Positions 1 through 8,209 of a stretch of DNA of 64,000 nt are shown here, in pieces (the first letter of the stretch is position 1; every line of letters starts with the position of its first letter). Position numbers and translations under genes: made by a program. Location: positions 1 to 64,000 of the forward strand of contig SVGT01000004.1 in assembly GCA_015056175.1 (NCBI GenBank), read 5' to 3'. The stretch is from Clostridiales bacterium. GTDB lineage: Bacteria; Bacillota; Clostridia; Christensenellales; Aristaeellaceae. The notes under the pieces are model-generated. The model did not search any database. It had not been told where the DNA came from and worked only from the letters and a program-made list of their open reading frames with translations.

Positions 1-1
1 G

Positions 2-382
2 TGCGTCAAGAGACAGATCATCACGGCCATCAAGACCGCCACCAGGCAAAAGCACTTCCCGCTCAACAGCTACGTTTCCCTCAACAAGCCTCTGTATGAT
101 GAGGAGAGCGACCGTACGCTGCTGGATGTGATCGAGGGCCGGGTCACCAACCCGGAGGATCTCTACATCAGCCAGGAGGACTTGAGCAGCATCCAGAACC
201 AGATCGGCGAACTGCTGTCCGATCTGGAGCAGCAGGTGCTCTCCGCATTCCTGGACGGCAAAAGCTATCAGGAGATCGCCGAAATGCTGGGCCGCCACGT
301 CAAATCCATCGACAACGCCCTCCAGCGCGTGAAGCGCAAGCTGTACAAGTTCCTGGAAGAAAGCAACAAGCCTTTGGACTGA
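2..382 (+). CDS. sigH: RNA polymerase sporulation sigma factor SigH (3' part)
   Basis: This is the C-terminal 126 residues of the sigma-70 family factor that starts sporulation and the transition state; the 5' part lies outside the window. The open frame runs from base 2 without a start. It begins with the conserved stretch CVKRQIITAIKTATRQKH, then NSYVSLNKPLYDEESDRTLL, and ends in region 4 (-35 recognition) with DGKSYQEIAEMLGRHVKSID followed by NALQRVKRKL. These are very close to Bacillus and Clostridium SigH, so the assignment is secure. A strong hairpin follows the stop. The internal GTG at 128 is not a plausible start because conserved SigH sequence continues upstream of it. Confidence 0.95.
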   Translation, partial: CVKRQIITAIKTATRQKHFPLNSYVSLNKPLYDEESDRTLLDVIEGRVTNPEDLYISQEDLSSIQNQIGELLSDLEQQVLSAFLDGKSYQEIAEMLGRHVKSIDNALQRVKRKLYKFLEESNKPLD

Positions 383-445
383 ACAAAAAAACAGCTTCCC
401 GGCAAGCGAACTGTGAAGGAACACTTTATCCATCAACATAAGAAG

Positions 446-480
446 ACGAGCATCCGGTGACATGCCGGATGCTCGTTTGC
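446..480. terminator. Terminator after sigH, possibly bidirectional
   Basis: A perfect 12-bp stem (446-457 with 465-476) encloses a 7-nt loop and is followed by a short T-rich tail on the plus strand. On the other strand the tail is CTTCTT, so it may also stop minus-strand transcription coming from ktrA. Confidence 0.75.
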
Positions 481-482
481 TT

Positions 483-650
483 ATATACCCGTATGAATAC
501 AACGCACGGATACGGGCGGATCATTGCGCCCCCTGCAACGGTGGCGATTTGCTTTTCGGTTGCTCACAAATTGGGATCAGGTCGTTGACGCGTTCCGGTT
601 GACGATCGCCGTTTCGAATACGCCTTGCCTGCAGTGCCGCCTCTCTTCGA
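483..650. other. Intergenic region between sigH and ktrA
   Basis: I see no credible gene here. It holds a 7-bp inverted repeat (488-494 with 510-516) without a T-run on either side. The two genes converge on it. Short open frames crossing it are antisense to ktrA and have no Shine-Dalgarno sequence. Confidence 0.5.
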
Positions 651-1301
651 TCAGAACAATTCGGACAGCTTCTCCGTATTCGCAATCACAATCAGTTTGT
701 CATCTGCCTGCAGCGGCGCATGGGGATCAATATCCACGCTGACAGCTTCCCCCTTGTGGATAGCCACCACATTGACGGAATACTTTTTGCGCATATTCAA
801 CTCAATCAGGTTTTTATTGACCCACTCCGGTTTTACATCCAGTTCTACCATCGATACATTTTTCGCCAGAGAAACCATGTCCACGAAACCGGAACTGAGC
901 AAATTTTTAGCCAAGCGGATGCCGGATTCATTCTCCGGGAACACAACCGTGTCCGCGCCAACACGAAGGAGAATCTTCTGATGCATTTCATTTGCACTCT
1001 TGGCGATCACAGTCTTTACACCGATCTCTTTGCAAAGGGTTACTGCCATCACGCTGGCTTCCAGATTGGTAGCCATTGAAATGATGACCACATCCACGTT
1101 GGAAATGCCCAGCTCCCGGATGACGTCAGGATCGGTAACATCAGCGCATTTGCAGATCGGCAGTTCGTCTGCAGCCGCATTCACGATCCTTTCATCGGAG
1201 TCCACAGCGATCACCTCTGCGCCGTGACGGACAAGCTCACGGGCTACAGCGATCCCATACCGCCCCAGACCAAATACAGCATATGTTTTTTTCATGGTCA
1301 A
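651..1301 (-). CDS. ktrA: KtrA-type potassium uptake regulatory subunit (RCK)
   Basis: This cytoplasmic gating ring subunit (216 aa) regulates the KtrB membrane pore. The N-terminus is an RCK_N Rossmann fold with the nucleotide motif FGLGRYG near residue 11 and the acidic residue of VIAVDSD after the second strand; the C-terminal ~75 residues form an RCK_C domain (VSMVELDVKPEWVNKNL...). Family members bind ATP/ADP in the N domain, and c-di-AMP often binds RCK_C. The start is probably TTG at 1301, because the Shine-Dalgarno AGGAG (1309-1313) lies 7 nt before it but 13 nt before the ATG at 1295. That Shine-Dalgarno lies immediately upstream of 1301 and next to the ktrB stop codon at 1314-1316, so the two genes are probably translationally coupled. 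Confidence 0.92.
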   Translation of the reverse strand: MTMKKTYAVFGLGRYGIAVARELVRHGAEVIAVDSDERIVNAAADELPICKCADVTDPDVIRELGISNVDVVIISMATNLEASVMAVTLCKEIGVKTVIAKSANEMHQKILLRVGADTVVFPENESGIRLAKNLLSSGFVDMVSLAKNVSMVELDVKPEWVNKNLIELNMRKKYSVNVVAIHKGEAVSVDIDPHAPLQADDKLIVIANTEKLSELF

Positions 1302-1313
1302 ATCAACGCTCCT

Positions 1314-2693
1314 TTATCCGACACTGATTTCTTCTGTAGGATTCTTGATGATGTTTTGATGCTTCTTTCCGGAATTCAATGCAAGCGCCAGCGAGATCGG
1401 CCCCACTCTGCCAAGGTACATGGTTCCGATGATGATCATTTTCCCTGCGGGATTCAGATACGGTGTCAGGTCCCGAGTCAAACCCACCGTTGCGGTAGCG
1501 CTGACCGTTTCAAAAAGGATATCCAGGGCATCCGCACCGGATACAGCAGAAAGCAGTATGGTGGACGTGATCATAATCGAAAAGGACATCAGGGTAACAG
1601 CCACTGCCTTGTTCACCATCTGTTTGGAAATATTGCGGTTGAACATGGATACGTCCTGCTTGTTCTGGATCGTTGCAATTGCCGATACTACCAATACAGC
1701 AACAGTCACCGTTTTTATTCCGCCGGCAGTACCGACAGGAGAACCGCCAATAAACATGAGCAGCAGACAAAGGATCGAGGAAGCATTGGTCAGATTTTGC
1801 TGCGGAACAGTTGCAAAACCGGCCGTTCTCGTGGAAATGGACTGGAACAGAGAGACTTGGATTTTGTCGAAAACGGACATTTCTCCAATAGTCAGCGGAT
1901 TATCATACTCAAACAGCAAGATGAGCATTCCGCCGCCAAAGATCAGAATCAAAGTTGTCACAACAGCAATCTTGCTGTGCAGGGAAAGGTTGCGGAACCG
2001 CATGCACTTCTTTTGTGCAGTTCTTTTGCCAAATCCCATGATATCCCACCACACAACATAACCGATGCCGCCGAAAATGATCAGCAACCCGGTGACGGCG
2101 TTAATCAGGGGATTGGTCGCATAGTTGCACAGGCTGTTCTCTGCAATGATATCAATACCGGCATTGCAAAAGGCTGAGATGGACGTAAATGCAGATATCC
2201 AGATCCCTTTGAGACCATACTCAGGCACAAATTCGATCATGTAAAGCAACGCGCCGGCCCCTTCCACCAAGAAGGTGCCCAGCAGCACACGTTTCACGAA
2301 GCGAACAATACCGGAAAGACTGTTCAGGTTAAATGCATCCTGCAGCAGAAGCCGGCTGTTGATCCCCATTCGTTTTTGCAGCAGGATCATGATGGCAGAC
2401 ATAATCGTTATAACGCCCAGGCCGCCGACCTGGATCAGTGCCAGGATAATCACATGCCCGAACGCACTCCACGTTGTTACTGTGGGAAGCGTTACCAGCC
2501 CCGTTACGCAGGTGGCTGTTGTGGCTGTAAACAGGGCATCCAGATACGGAACTGCCTTGCTGTTTGCAGAACTGACCGGCAGGGACAGAAGAAGGCTGCC
2601 AACAAGTATCACTGCCAAAAAGCTTAGCATGATCACATGCGTTGTGGAGAGGGAGAATTTCTTTTTCATCATAGTGAACGCCTTTGCTGTCAT
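1314..2693 (-). CDS. ktrB: KtrB-type potassium/sodium transporter pore subunit
   Basis: This TrkH/KtrB superfamily membrane protein (459 aa) forms the potassium-conducting pore that partners KtrA. Four pore-loop repeats are visible: TATTATCVTGL near residue 58, a second loop around ISAFCNAGID, a third at TRTAGFATV, and a fourth at SATATVGLT; SPVGTAGGIKT is the typical KtrB segment after the third loop. The N-terminus fits a short cytoplasmic tail followed by membrane helices. The annotated ATG at 2693 has only a weak Shine-Dalgarno; a second ATG at 2672 (MMKKKFSL) follows AAAGG at proper spacing and is an alternative start. It precedes ktrA by 12 nt. An unusual structured leader lies upstream. 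Confidence 0.92.
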   Translation of the reverse strand: MTAKAFTMMKKKFSLSTTHVIMLSFLAVILVGSLLLSLPVSSANSKAVPYLDALFTATTATCVTGLVTLPTVTTWSAFGHVIILALIQVGGLGVITIMSAIMILLQKRMGINSRLLLQDAFNLNSLSGIVRFVKRVLLGTFLVEGAGALLYMIEFVPEYGLKGIWISAFTSISAFCNAGIDIIAENSLCNYATNPLINAVTGLLIIFGGIGYVVWWDIMGFGKRTAQKKCMRFRNLSLHSKIAVVTTLILIFGGGMLILLFEYDNPLTIGEMSVFDKIQVSLFQSISTRTAGFATVPQQNLTNASSILCLLLMFIGGSPVGTAGGIKTVTVAVLVVSAIATIQNKQDVSMFNRNISKQMVNKAVAVTLMSFSIMITSTILLSAVSGADALDILFETVSATATVGLTRDLTPYLNPAGKMIIIGTMYLGRVGPISLALALNSGKKHQNIIKNPTEEISVG

Positions 2694-2830
2694 AATTGGA
2701 TTTCACTTCCGGCTGATCCGGCCAGTGATGTGCCAAAGGTCACGAAGGGAGAGGCACCCTCTTGGGGCAGCGGTTCCCGTTCGAACGGTTATTCGAATTC
2801 GGTTTCAGCGTGCTCATACCACCAAAGAAC
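2694..2830 (-). promoter_or_regulatory. Structured leader of ktrB, possibly a divergent c-di-AMP (ydaO) riboswitch
   Basis: On the minus strand this leader contains the string GGGAACCGCTGCCCC followed by AAGAGGGTGCC and later GGATCAGCCGGAAGTG. The GGAACCGCU...GGGGU core and a late UCAGC resemble c-di-AMP riboswitch aptamers, and ktrAB of Bacillus subtilis is under such a riboswitch. I could not fold a convincing closing stem P1 and the usual CAGCUAAC signature is absent, so this is only a candidate. Confidence 0.3.
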
Positions 2831-2870
2831 AACGAAAGCAGCAAGCAACACAATGGGTATCACTTGCTGC
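2824..2870 (-). terminator. Probable terminator after the XRE regulator gene
   Basis: An 8-bp stem (2838-2845 with 2863-2870) has a large, possibly partly paired loop. Read on the minus strand it is followed by TTTCGTTGTTCTTT, so it would end the trkA-trkH-XRE transcript before ktrB. Confidence 0.5.
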
Positions 2871-2949
2871 CATCACGAAGAATAGCTTAGGCCTTTTCAT
2901 CCATCTCGCTGTGCAGGCTGTTTATCTTTTCCTTTTTTCTTTTGTCATT

Positions 2950-3666
2950 TTACAGGTCTGCTTCCAGACGTACGCAGCGGCCCACAATGGTCAGATCCGC
3001 AAAGTTCTTGATATCGCTTTCCAGTTCGTTATCGTACTTTTGCAGCATAGCCTGGAACCGGGGCAGCACCTTGATCTTCCGCAGCACCAGACCCACATGC
3101 GTCTTCACCAGCATGATGGCGCCATCCACAGGCGCCTGGGCAGGCACCACCAGCAGATAATCGCCCTTCTGCACACGGAAGCCGCGCAGGTCGTTGTCCG
3201 GCGCCACCATATAGTACACCTTGTCGGCATTGGCGCCCATAATCTTGCCGCCGGTAATGGGCAGCAGACGGTGGTCCACTTCCTTCATCACCACGTTGTA
3301 CACAGGCACACGCTTGAGCACACCGCTGAGGGCGTCCAGCCAGATGGAGCCTGCCACCGCGCCGTCGTCCTTCTTCTGCTTGGGGGCTTCAGCTTTCTTG
3401 GGCTCCGCCGCGCGCTGCAGCTGGGGAACGGCCGACTGTAGATCCACCGTAGCGGCGATATCCTCCAAAGTAAATTCGGATTCGGTATGGCTCTTCATGC
3501 CGATGGTCTTCAGGATACGCCGTGCCTGATCATCGCCGATGATGCGGGTACCGGCCTCCACTTCCATCAGATACTTATCGCTCACGCCGCACTTCTTGGC
3601 CACCTGCTTGTGGGTCAGGCCCTGACGGGTGCGTTCCAGCTTGATCAAATCGCCCAGTCTGCTCAT
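2950..3666 (-). CDS. XRE-family regulator with degenerate LexA/S24-like C-terminal domain
   Basis: This 238-aa protein begins with a helix-turn-helix DNA-binding domain (residues ~1-60: LGDLIKLERTRQGLTHKQVA, then KKCGVSDKYLMEVEAG). A charged Lys/Glu/Ala linker covers ~85-105. The C-terminal half (~115-238) resembles the S24/LexA fold: DLRGFRVQKGDYLLVVPAQ matches the segment where active members have a GxSM serine, and VGLVLRKIKVL matches the region of the catalytic lysine. No serine stands at the expected site, so self-cleavage is unlikely and the domain is probably a ligand-sensing or dimerisation module. The Shine-Dalgarno GGAGG lies 5 nt before the ATG. The gene follows trkH in the same direction, suggesting a role in potassium gene control (inference). 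Confidence 0.75.
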   Translation of the reverse strand: MSRLGDLIKLERTRQGLTHKQVAKKCGVSDKYLMEVEAGTRIIGDDQARRILKTIGMKSHTESEFTLEDIAATVDLQSAVPQLQRAAEPKKAEAPKQKKDDGAVAGSIWLDALSGVLKRVPVYNVVMKEVDHRLLPITGGKIMGANADKVYYMVAPDNDLRGFRVQKGDYLLVVPAQAPVDGAIMLVKTHVGLVLRKIKVLPRFQAMLQKYDNELESDIKNFADLTIVGRCVRLEADL

Positions 3667-3682
3667 ACTTGCCTCCAGATTA

Positions 3683-5131
3683 TCAGTTTTTGCGCCAGAT
3701 CACAGGGGAAAACAATACCAGGATGGGGTAGAATTCCAGTCGGCCGGCCAGCATCAGCATGCTGAGCACCAGCTTGGAAAACATGCTGTAACCGCTGAAA
3801 TTGCCCATGGGGCCCACCGCGCCAAAGCCGGGGCCTACGTTGTTTGCGCAGGTGATGGCAGCGGTCAGGTTGGTTTCCAGATCAAAACTGCCCTCCAGCG
3901 AAACCAACAGCGCGCCCAGCAGCGTGATGGCCATATACACAAAGAAGTAGATGGCCGTCTGGGACAAAAGCGCATCATCCACGCCCTTGCCCTCAAAACG
4001 GATCACCTGCACCTTGCGGGGCTGGAACACATGGCGCACCTCGCGCCTTGCATACTTCACCAGCATGGCCACACGGGAGATTTTCAGACCGCCGCCGGTG
4101 GATCCCACGCACGCGCCGCAGAACATGAGCAAGAGCAGCAATATCTTGGCCACAGGCGTCCACAAATTGAAATCCGCCGTTGCAAAACCGGAGGTGGAAA
4201 CGATGCTGGCCACCTGGAAGCTGCCGTGGCGAAGCGCCGTGAAAAAGTTGCCGTATTCAGGCCATATGCTCAGCGTCACCAGCAGCATAACAGCCGCCAC
4301 AATGCACAAAAACCAGCGCAGCTCTTCGCTCCTGATCGCCTCGCGCCATTCACCGCGGATAATGCGGAAATACAGCGCCAGATTTACGCTGAAAACCAGC
4401 ATGAACACCGTAATGACTGCTTCGGCAGCAGGATTGTTCATTTCACCCACGCTGCCGCCATAATTGCTGAAGCCGCCGGTGCCCGCCGTACCCAAAGCAT
4501 GGATCGCCGCATCGTAGGGCGAAAGCCCGGTCAGCAGGAGACACACAAACTGCAGAAGCGTCAATACCGTGTACACCAGGTACAAAATCTTTGCCGTATC
4601 GCTCATCTTGGGCACAATTTTGCTCAGCGTGGGGCCGGGGCTTTCCGCCCGGACCAGGTGCGAGGTGCGCCCGGAGATCTTGGGAAGGAAAATCAGCGAA
4701 AGCACCAGCACGCCCATGCCGCCCACCCAGTGGGTAAAGCTGCGCCAGAACATGATGCCCTTGGGCTGCCCCTCAAACACCGTCAATACCGTGGCGCCTG
4801 TGGTGGTAAAGCCGGATACCGTTTCAAAAAACGCATCCGTAAGGCTCGGAATCATGCCGCTGAACACAAAGGGCAAAGCGCCAAAGAAGCTCATCAGAAT
4901 CCATGCAAGCGCAACCGTTAAGAAGCCTTCCCTGGCCCGCAGATTATTCTCCTCCGGCCTGCTCAGCCTCCAGGCAGGAAACCCGGTCGCGCACAGCAGC
5001 GCCATCGACCACACAAGCGCAGCCCACTGACCGTCTCCCGTCAGCAGCGACACCAGCAGTGAGGGCGCCATGGCAGCAGCCTCGATGAGGAGAATCACAC
5101 CCAGGCTTCTGATTACCAGCTTGTAATTCAT
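3683..5131 (-). CDS. trkH: TrkH-type potassium uptake membrane subunit
   Basis: This is a second TrkH-family pore protein (482 aa), distinct from the KtrB downstream. All four pore loops are recognisable: SGFTTTGATV, GTAGTGGFSNYGG, VSTSGFATADF and NNVGPGFGAVGP; CVGSTGGGLKISR follows loop three, as in TrkH. The N-terminus carries hydrophobic helices (SLGVILLIEAAAMAPSLLV). The start codon overlaps the trkA stop (ATGA, 5128-5131), showing translational coupling. Together with TrkA it should form a complete potassium uptake system. Confidence 0.93.
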   Translation of the reverse strand: MNYKLVIRSLGVILLIEAAAMAPSLLVSLLTGDGQWAALVWSMALLCATGFPAWRLSRPEENNLRAREGFLTVALAWILMSFFGALPFVFSGMIPSLTDAFFETVSGFTTTGATVLTVFEGQPKGIMFWRSFTHWVGGMGVLVLSLIFLPKISGRTSHLVRAESPGPTLSKIVPKMSDTAKILYLVYTVLTLLQFVCLLLTGLSPYDAAIHALGTAGTGGFSNYGGSVGEMNNPAAEAVITVFMLVFSVNLALYFRIIRGEWREAIRSEELRWFLCIVAAVMLLVTLSIWPEYGNFFTALRHGSFQVASIVSTSGFATADFNLWTPVAKILLLLLMFCGACVGSTGGGLKISRVAMLVKYARREVRHVFQPRKVQVIRFEGKGVDDALLSQTAIYFFVYMAITLLGALLVSLEGSFDLETNLTAAITCANNVGPGFGAVGPMGNFSGYSMFSKLVLSMLMLAGRLEFYPILVLFSPVIWRKN

Positions 5132-6492
5132 ACGCGAATGACCTCGTTCAGATCACTGATGCCCGCCTCGCAGGCGATGATCACCACATTGTCCCCTGCC
5201 TCGATATGATCGTTGCCAAAGGGCACAAACACCTTGCCGCGGCGCACGATGACCGCAACCAGCGTATGGGGGCGGATGTTCAAATCCCTAATCGGCACGC
5301 CGATGTAGGGATCGTTCAGCCGGGCCACAAATTCCAGCGCCTCGGCCTTGCCGTTCATCAGGCGGTACAGCTTTTCCACCTTGGTGCCGCCGCCGCTCAC
5401 GCGGGCGCGCACATAGCGAAGGATGGTGGAGCAGGTGATGGATTTGGGGCTGATAATGGAATCCAGCCCCAGATCGTTGATCAAACCCAGATAGGATACA
5501 TGGTTGTTTTTCACAACCACCTTGGGCACCCCCTGACGGGATGCGAACAGGCCCGTCATCAGGTTTTCCTCATCCCGGTTGCTCAACGCCACAAAGGCGT
5601 CCATGTTGGAAAGGCCCTCCTGCTCCAGCAGATCCTGGTCCGTGCCGTCGCCGCAGATGATATTGGCCTCGGGCAGCAATTCGCTGAGCATCTCCGCTTT
5701 TTTCTCGTTGATCTCCATGATGGATACATGGATGCCCATGGGCATGATATTCTTTGCCAGATAGTAGCTGATTCGGCTGCCGCCCAGGATCAGCACGTCG
5801 CGGACGCGCATTTTGTTTTTGCCAAGGTAGCGGAAAAAAGCGGTCACTGTGACCATATCCGCCGCCACATGCACCTTATCCCCCGCTTTGATCACAAAAT
5901 CGCCGTTGGGGATATATACTTCGCCATCCCGCTCCACGGCGGCATACAACACCTGCGGGATGCCGTGCAGCTTGCGGTTGATATCCTTGACGGGGATATT
6001 CACAATGGCGTCCTCTTCATGGGCGCGGAACTCCACCATTTCCACCCGGCCGCGGGCGAAGGATTCAATGCCTGTGGCAAAGGGGAAGCGCAGAAGCCTT
6101 CCGATTTCAAGGGCGGTTGCCCGTTCGGGGTTGACCGCCATATCGATATCCAGCTCCCGCTGAAGGATGTTGAGGCTTTCGTTGTATTCGGGGTCACGGA
6201 TACGCGCAATGGCATAATGCGCGCCCAGTTTTTTGGCAATCAGGCAGCAGAGCATATTGGTTTCGTCGCTGTGGGTGGCAGCGATGATAATGTCCGCCCT
6301 GCTCACACCTGCGCTCATCAGCGTTCTTGCGTCGGCGCCGCTGCCGTGCACACACAATACGTCCAGCGTATCCTCCGTGCGCTGCAGCACGCTTTCGTCG
6401 TTATCGATCATTACCACGTCGTGCTCTTCCCGGATTAGCTCCTCGGCCACCGCGTGGCCTACCTTGCCGTCCCCCACGATCAATATCCGCAT
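5128..6492 (-). CDS. trkA: Trk system potassium transporter subunit TrkA
   Basis: This peripheral membrane regulator of TrkH (454 aa) has two tandem RCK units. Each has an RCK_N nucleotide-binding domain (MRILIVGDGKVGHAVAEEL at the N-terminus and RDVLILGGSRISYYLAKNI near residue 230) followed by an RCK_C domain. The second Rossmann motif GGSRISYYLA is the usual degenerate TrkA form. I chose the ATG at 6492 because the Shine-Dalgarno CGGAGG ends ~10 nt before it; the longer frame to 6516 would start with TTG and run through that Shine-Dalgarno. It heads the trkA-trkH-XRE unit behind a clear promoter and a leader hairpin. Confidence 0.94.
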   Translation of the reverse strand: MRILIVGDGKVGHAVAEELIREEHDVVMIDNDESVLQRTEDTLDVLCVHGSGADARTLMSAGVSRADIIIAATHSDETNMLCCLIAKKLGAHYAIARIRDPEYNESLNILQRELDIDMAVNPERATALEIGRLLRFPFATGIESFARGRVEMVEFRAHEEDAIVNIPVKDINRKLHGIPQVLYAAVERDGEVYIPNGDFVIKAGDKVHVAADMVTVTAFFRYLGKNKMRVRDVLILGGSRISYYLAKNIMPMGIHVSIMEINEKKAEMLSELLPEANIICGDGTDQDLLEQEGLSNMDAFVALSNRDEENLMTGLFASRQGVPKVVVKNNHVSYLGLINDLGLDSIISPKSITCSTILRYVRARVSGGGTKVEKLYRLMNGKAEALEFVARLNDPYIGVPIRDLNIRPHTLVAVIVRRGKVFVPFGNDHIEAGDNVVIIACEAGISDLNEVIRV

Positions 6493-6538
6493 ACAGATAT
6501 TTCCTCCGAAAATCAAAGAAAAAAATATACTTCTTCAG

Positions 6539-6579
6539 GATATCCGGCGGAGGCGGTTTCGTCACCTCTGCCGGATATC
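6539..6579 (-). promoter_or_regulatory. Large inverted repeat at the 5' end of the trkA leader
   Basis: Perfect 10-bp arms (6539-6548 with 6570-6579) extend by four more pairs after one mismatch. The predicted transcription start is at the outer edge of this repeat, so the trkA mRNA would begin with the hairpin. A T-run follows ~11 nt downstream on the minus strand. It could be an mRNA-stabilising stem, an attenuator or a protein operator. Confidence 0.6.
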
Positions 6580-6583
6580 GCTT

Positions 6584-6611
6584 ATTATAACACATCCCTG
6601 TCCAAATGCAA
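6584..6611 (-). promoter_or_regulatory. Promoter of the trkA operon
   Basis: On the minus strand, -35 TTGCAT (6606-6611) and -10 TATAAT (6584-6589) are separated by 16 nt. A TG dinucleotide lies near the extended -10 position. Confidence 0.75.
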
Positions 6612-6620
6612 GGAGCGCAT

Positions 6621-6651
6621 AAAAAACGTCCCCGAAGCCCGGTCGGGGACG
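6621..6651 (-). terminator. Terminator of the MATE transporter gene
   Basis: A 9-bp GC-rich stem (6627-6635 with 6643-6651) is followed on the minus strand by TTTTTT. It sits only ~10 nt upstream of the trkA -35 box. Confidence 0.9.
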
Positions 6652-6659
6652 TTGAATTG

Positions 6660-8066
6660 TTAGCCTACGGCAGAGGACTGCGCCGCATTTTCCGCACGCT
6701 CGCGCCACTTGCCGCGCTTGTAGCACAAAGCGGTGATCACAGCGCCCAGCACCCAGGAAATGAGCAGGGAGCCGAAAATAGCGTCGGGATTGCCCTGGGG
6801 CATCTGTTCGCTGCGGCTGAGGAACGCCCAGGTATATGCGATGGGCACGCGGATGGCCACGGTGGTCAGGATGGATACCCACATAGGCGTCATGGTATCG
6901 CCCGCGCCGCGCATCACGCCGGACAGGCACTGGGTCACGCTCATGGCAATGTAGCCCACCGCCAGGATGCGCATCATGTGCACACCCAGATCAACCAGCT
7001 CTTCCGTGTTGGTAAACATGCGCATCAGGTACTTGCCAAAGAAGAGGATGCACAGGGTGAGGCAGGTGGATACGATCAGCGCCAGCTTCACACCGTCCTT
7101 GACGCCGGCCTTCACACGGTCCATTTTACGCGCACCCACGTTCTGACCCACAAAGGTGGTCATGGCCATGCCGAAGGTAAAGTTGGGCATCATGGCAAAA
7201 CCGTCCACGCGCATCACCACAATGGAGCAGGCCATCACGGTGGTACCGAAGGAATTGGTCAGCGCCTGCACGACGATGGCAGCCATGGAGAAAATCGCCT
7301 GCGTAAGACCGGAGGGCAGACCCAGCCTGACGATCTGGCGAGTCATCATTTTGTCGGGGATCAGGGACTTGCGCGTCAGCACCAGGGTATCCTTGATATG
7401 GGTAAGGCGCCACAGGCAGAACACCGCGGAAACAGCCTGTGCGATGATGGTCGCCCAGGCAACGCCCGCAACGCCCATTGCGAAAACAACCACAAACAGA
7501 AGGTCCAGCACGATGTTGAGCAGACACGCCAGCATCAGGAAAAGCAGGGGCGTTACGCTATCGCCCATGCCGCGCAGCACGCCGGATACGATGTTGTAAA
7601 AGCCGCTGCCCAGCATGCCCAGGAAAATGATCCGCAGATAGCTGACTGCCATATCATACACGTCCGGGGGCGTATCCAGCAAACGCATCAACGGACCCGA
7701 AAGCAGCGGGCCCACCGCCATCATCACGATGCCCGCAATAAAGGTCAGCGCAAGGCAGGTGCCCACCGTGCCGGTCAGTTCCGCCTTTTTCTTGGCGCCA
7801 AAGTACTGAGAAACCAGAATGCCCGCGCCGGTAGAAATGCCCATAAACAAAAGCAGCAGCAAGTTAAGAATGGGGCCGCTGGCGCCCACGGCAGCAAGAG
7901 CGGCGTCACCCACATACTGGCCCACCACGATGGAGTCCACCGTGTTGTACAATTGCTGCGCCAGATTGCCGATCAGCAGCGGCACGGAAAAAGCCAGGAT
8001 GTTGCTCATGGGCCTGCCCACGGTCATATCCTGCGCGCCGAACATTTTTTTGATCTTCTGCATCAT
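6660..8066 (-). CDS. MATE-family efflux transporter
   Basis: This 12-helix membrane protein (468 aa) should export organic cations, drugs or metabolites using a sodium or proton gradient. Two MatE repeats are visible: the first opens with DMTVGRPMSNILAFSVPLLI and NTVDSIVVGQYVGDAALAAV, the second around GLPSGLTQAIFSMAAIVVQ and VGQNVGARKMDRV. These are typical of the Clostridia NorM/DinF group. The start is ATG at 8066 (or TTG at 8069) behind GGAGG; the longer frame beginning at 8105 overlaps the -10 box and is not credible. It is monocistronic, with its own promoter and terminator. The substrate cannot be told from sequence. Confidence 0.9.
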   Translation of the reverse strand: MMQKIKKMFGAQDMTVGRPMSNILAFSVPLLIGNLAQQLYNTVDSIVVGQYVGDAALAAVGASGPILNLLLLLFMGISTGAGILVSQYFGAKKKAELTGTVGTCLALTFIAGIVMMAVGPLLSGPLMRLLDTPPDVYDMAVSYLRIIFLGMLGSGFYNIVSGVLRGMGDSVTPLLFLMLACLLNIVLDLLFVVVFAMGVAGVAWATIIAQAVSAVFCLWRLTHIKDTLVLTRKSLIPDKMMTRQIVRLGLPSGLTQAIFSMAAIVVQALTNSFGTTVMACSIVVMRVDGFAMMPNFTFGMAMTTFVGQNVGARKMDRVKAGVKDGVKLALIVSTCLTLCILFFGKYLMRMFTNTEELVDLGVHMMRILAVGYIAMSVTQCLSGVMRGAGDTMTPMWVSILTTVAIRVPIAYTWAFLSRSEQMPQGNPDAIFGSLLISWVLGAVITALCYKRGKWRERAENAAQSSAVG

Positions 8067-8103
8067 CAAACCAGTAAACCTCCGTAAAACAATCAACTTA
8101 TCC

Positions 8104-8112
8104 ATTATAACA
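8104..8112 (-). promoter_or_regulatory. Extended -10 promoter of the MATE gene
   Basis: Minus-strand TGTTATAAT (-10 TATAAT at 8104-8109 with TG one base upstream). The -35 region 17 nt further upstream is poor, so the extended -10 probably carries activity. Confidence 0.6.
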
Positions 8113-8209
8113 TATTTCCGTTTTTCTGCCTATCCCTTTTTCAATGTTTTATTCATTTTTCACACATTCTGTCACAGCATTTTAGGCAGGTGAGAATTGC
8201 AAAAGAGCG

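Noticed and set aside
524-742. 72-codon plus-strand open frame after sigH
   Set aside because: It overlaps ktrA on the other strand, has no Shine-Dalgarno and shows no recognisable sequence.
3629-4921. 430-codon plus-strand open frame
   Set aside because: Antisense to trkH, rich in His/Gln/Arg, with no Shine-Dalgarno.
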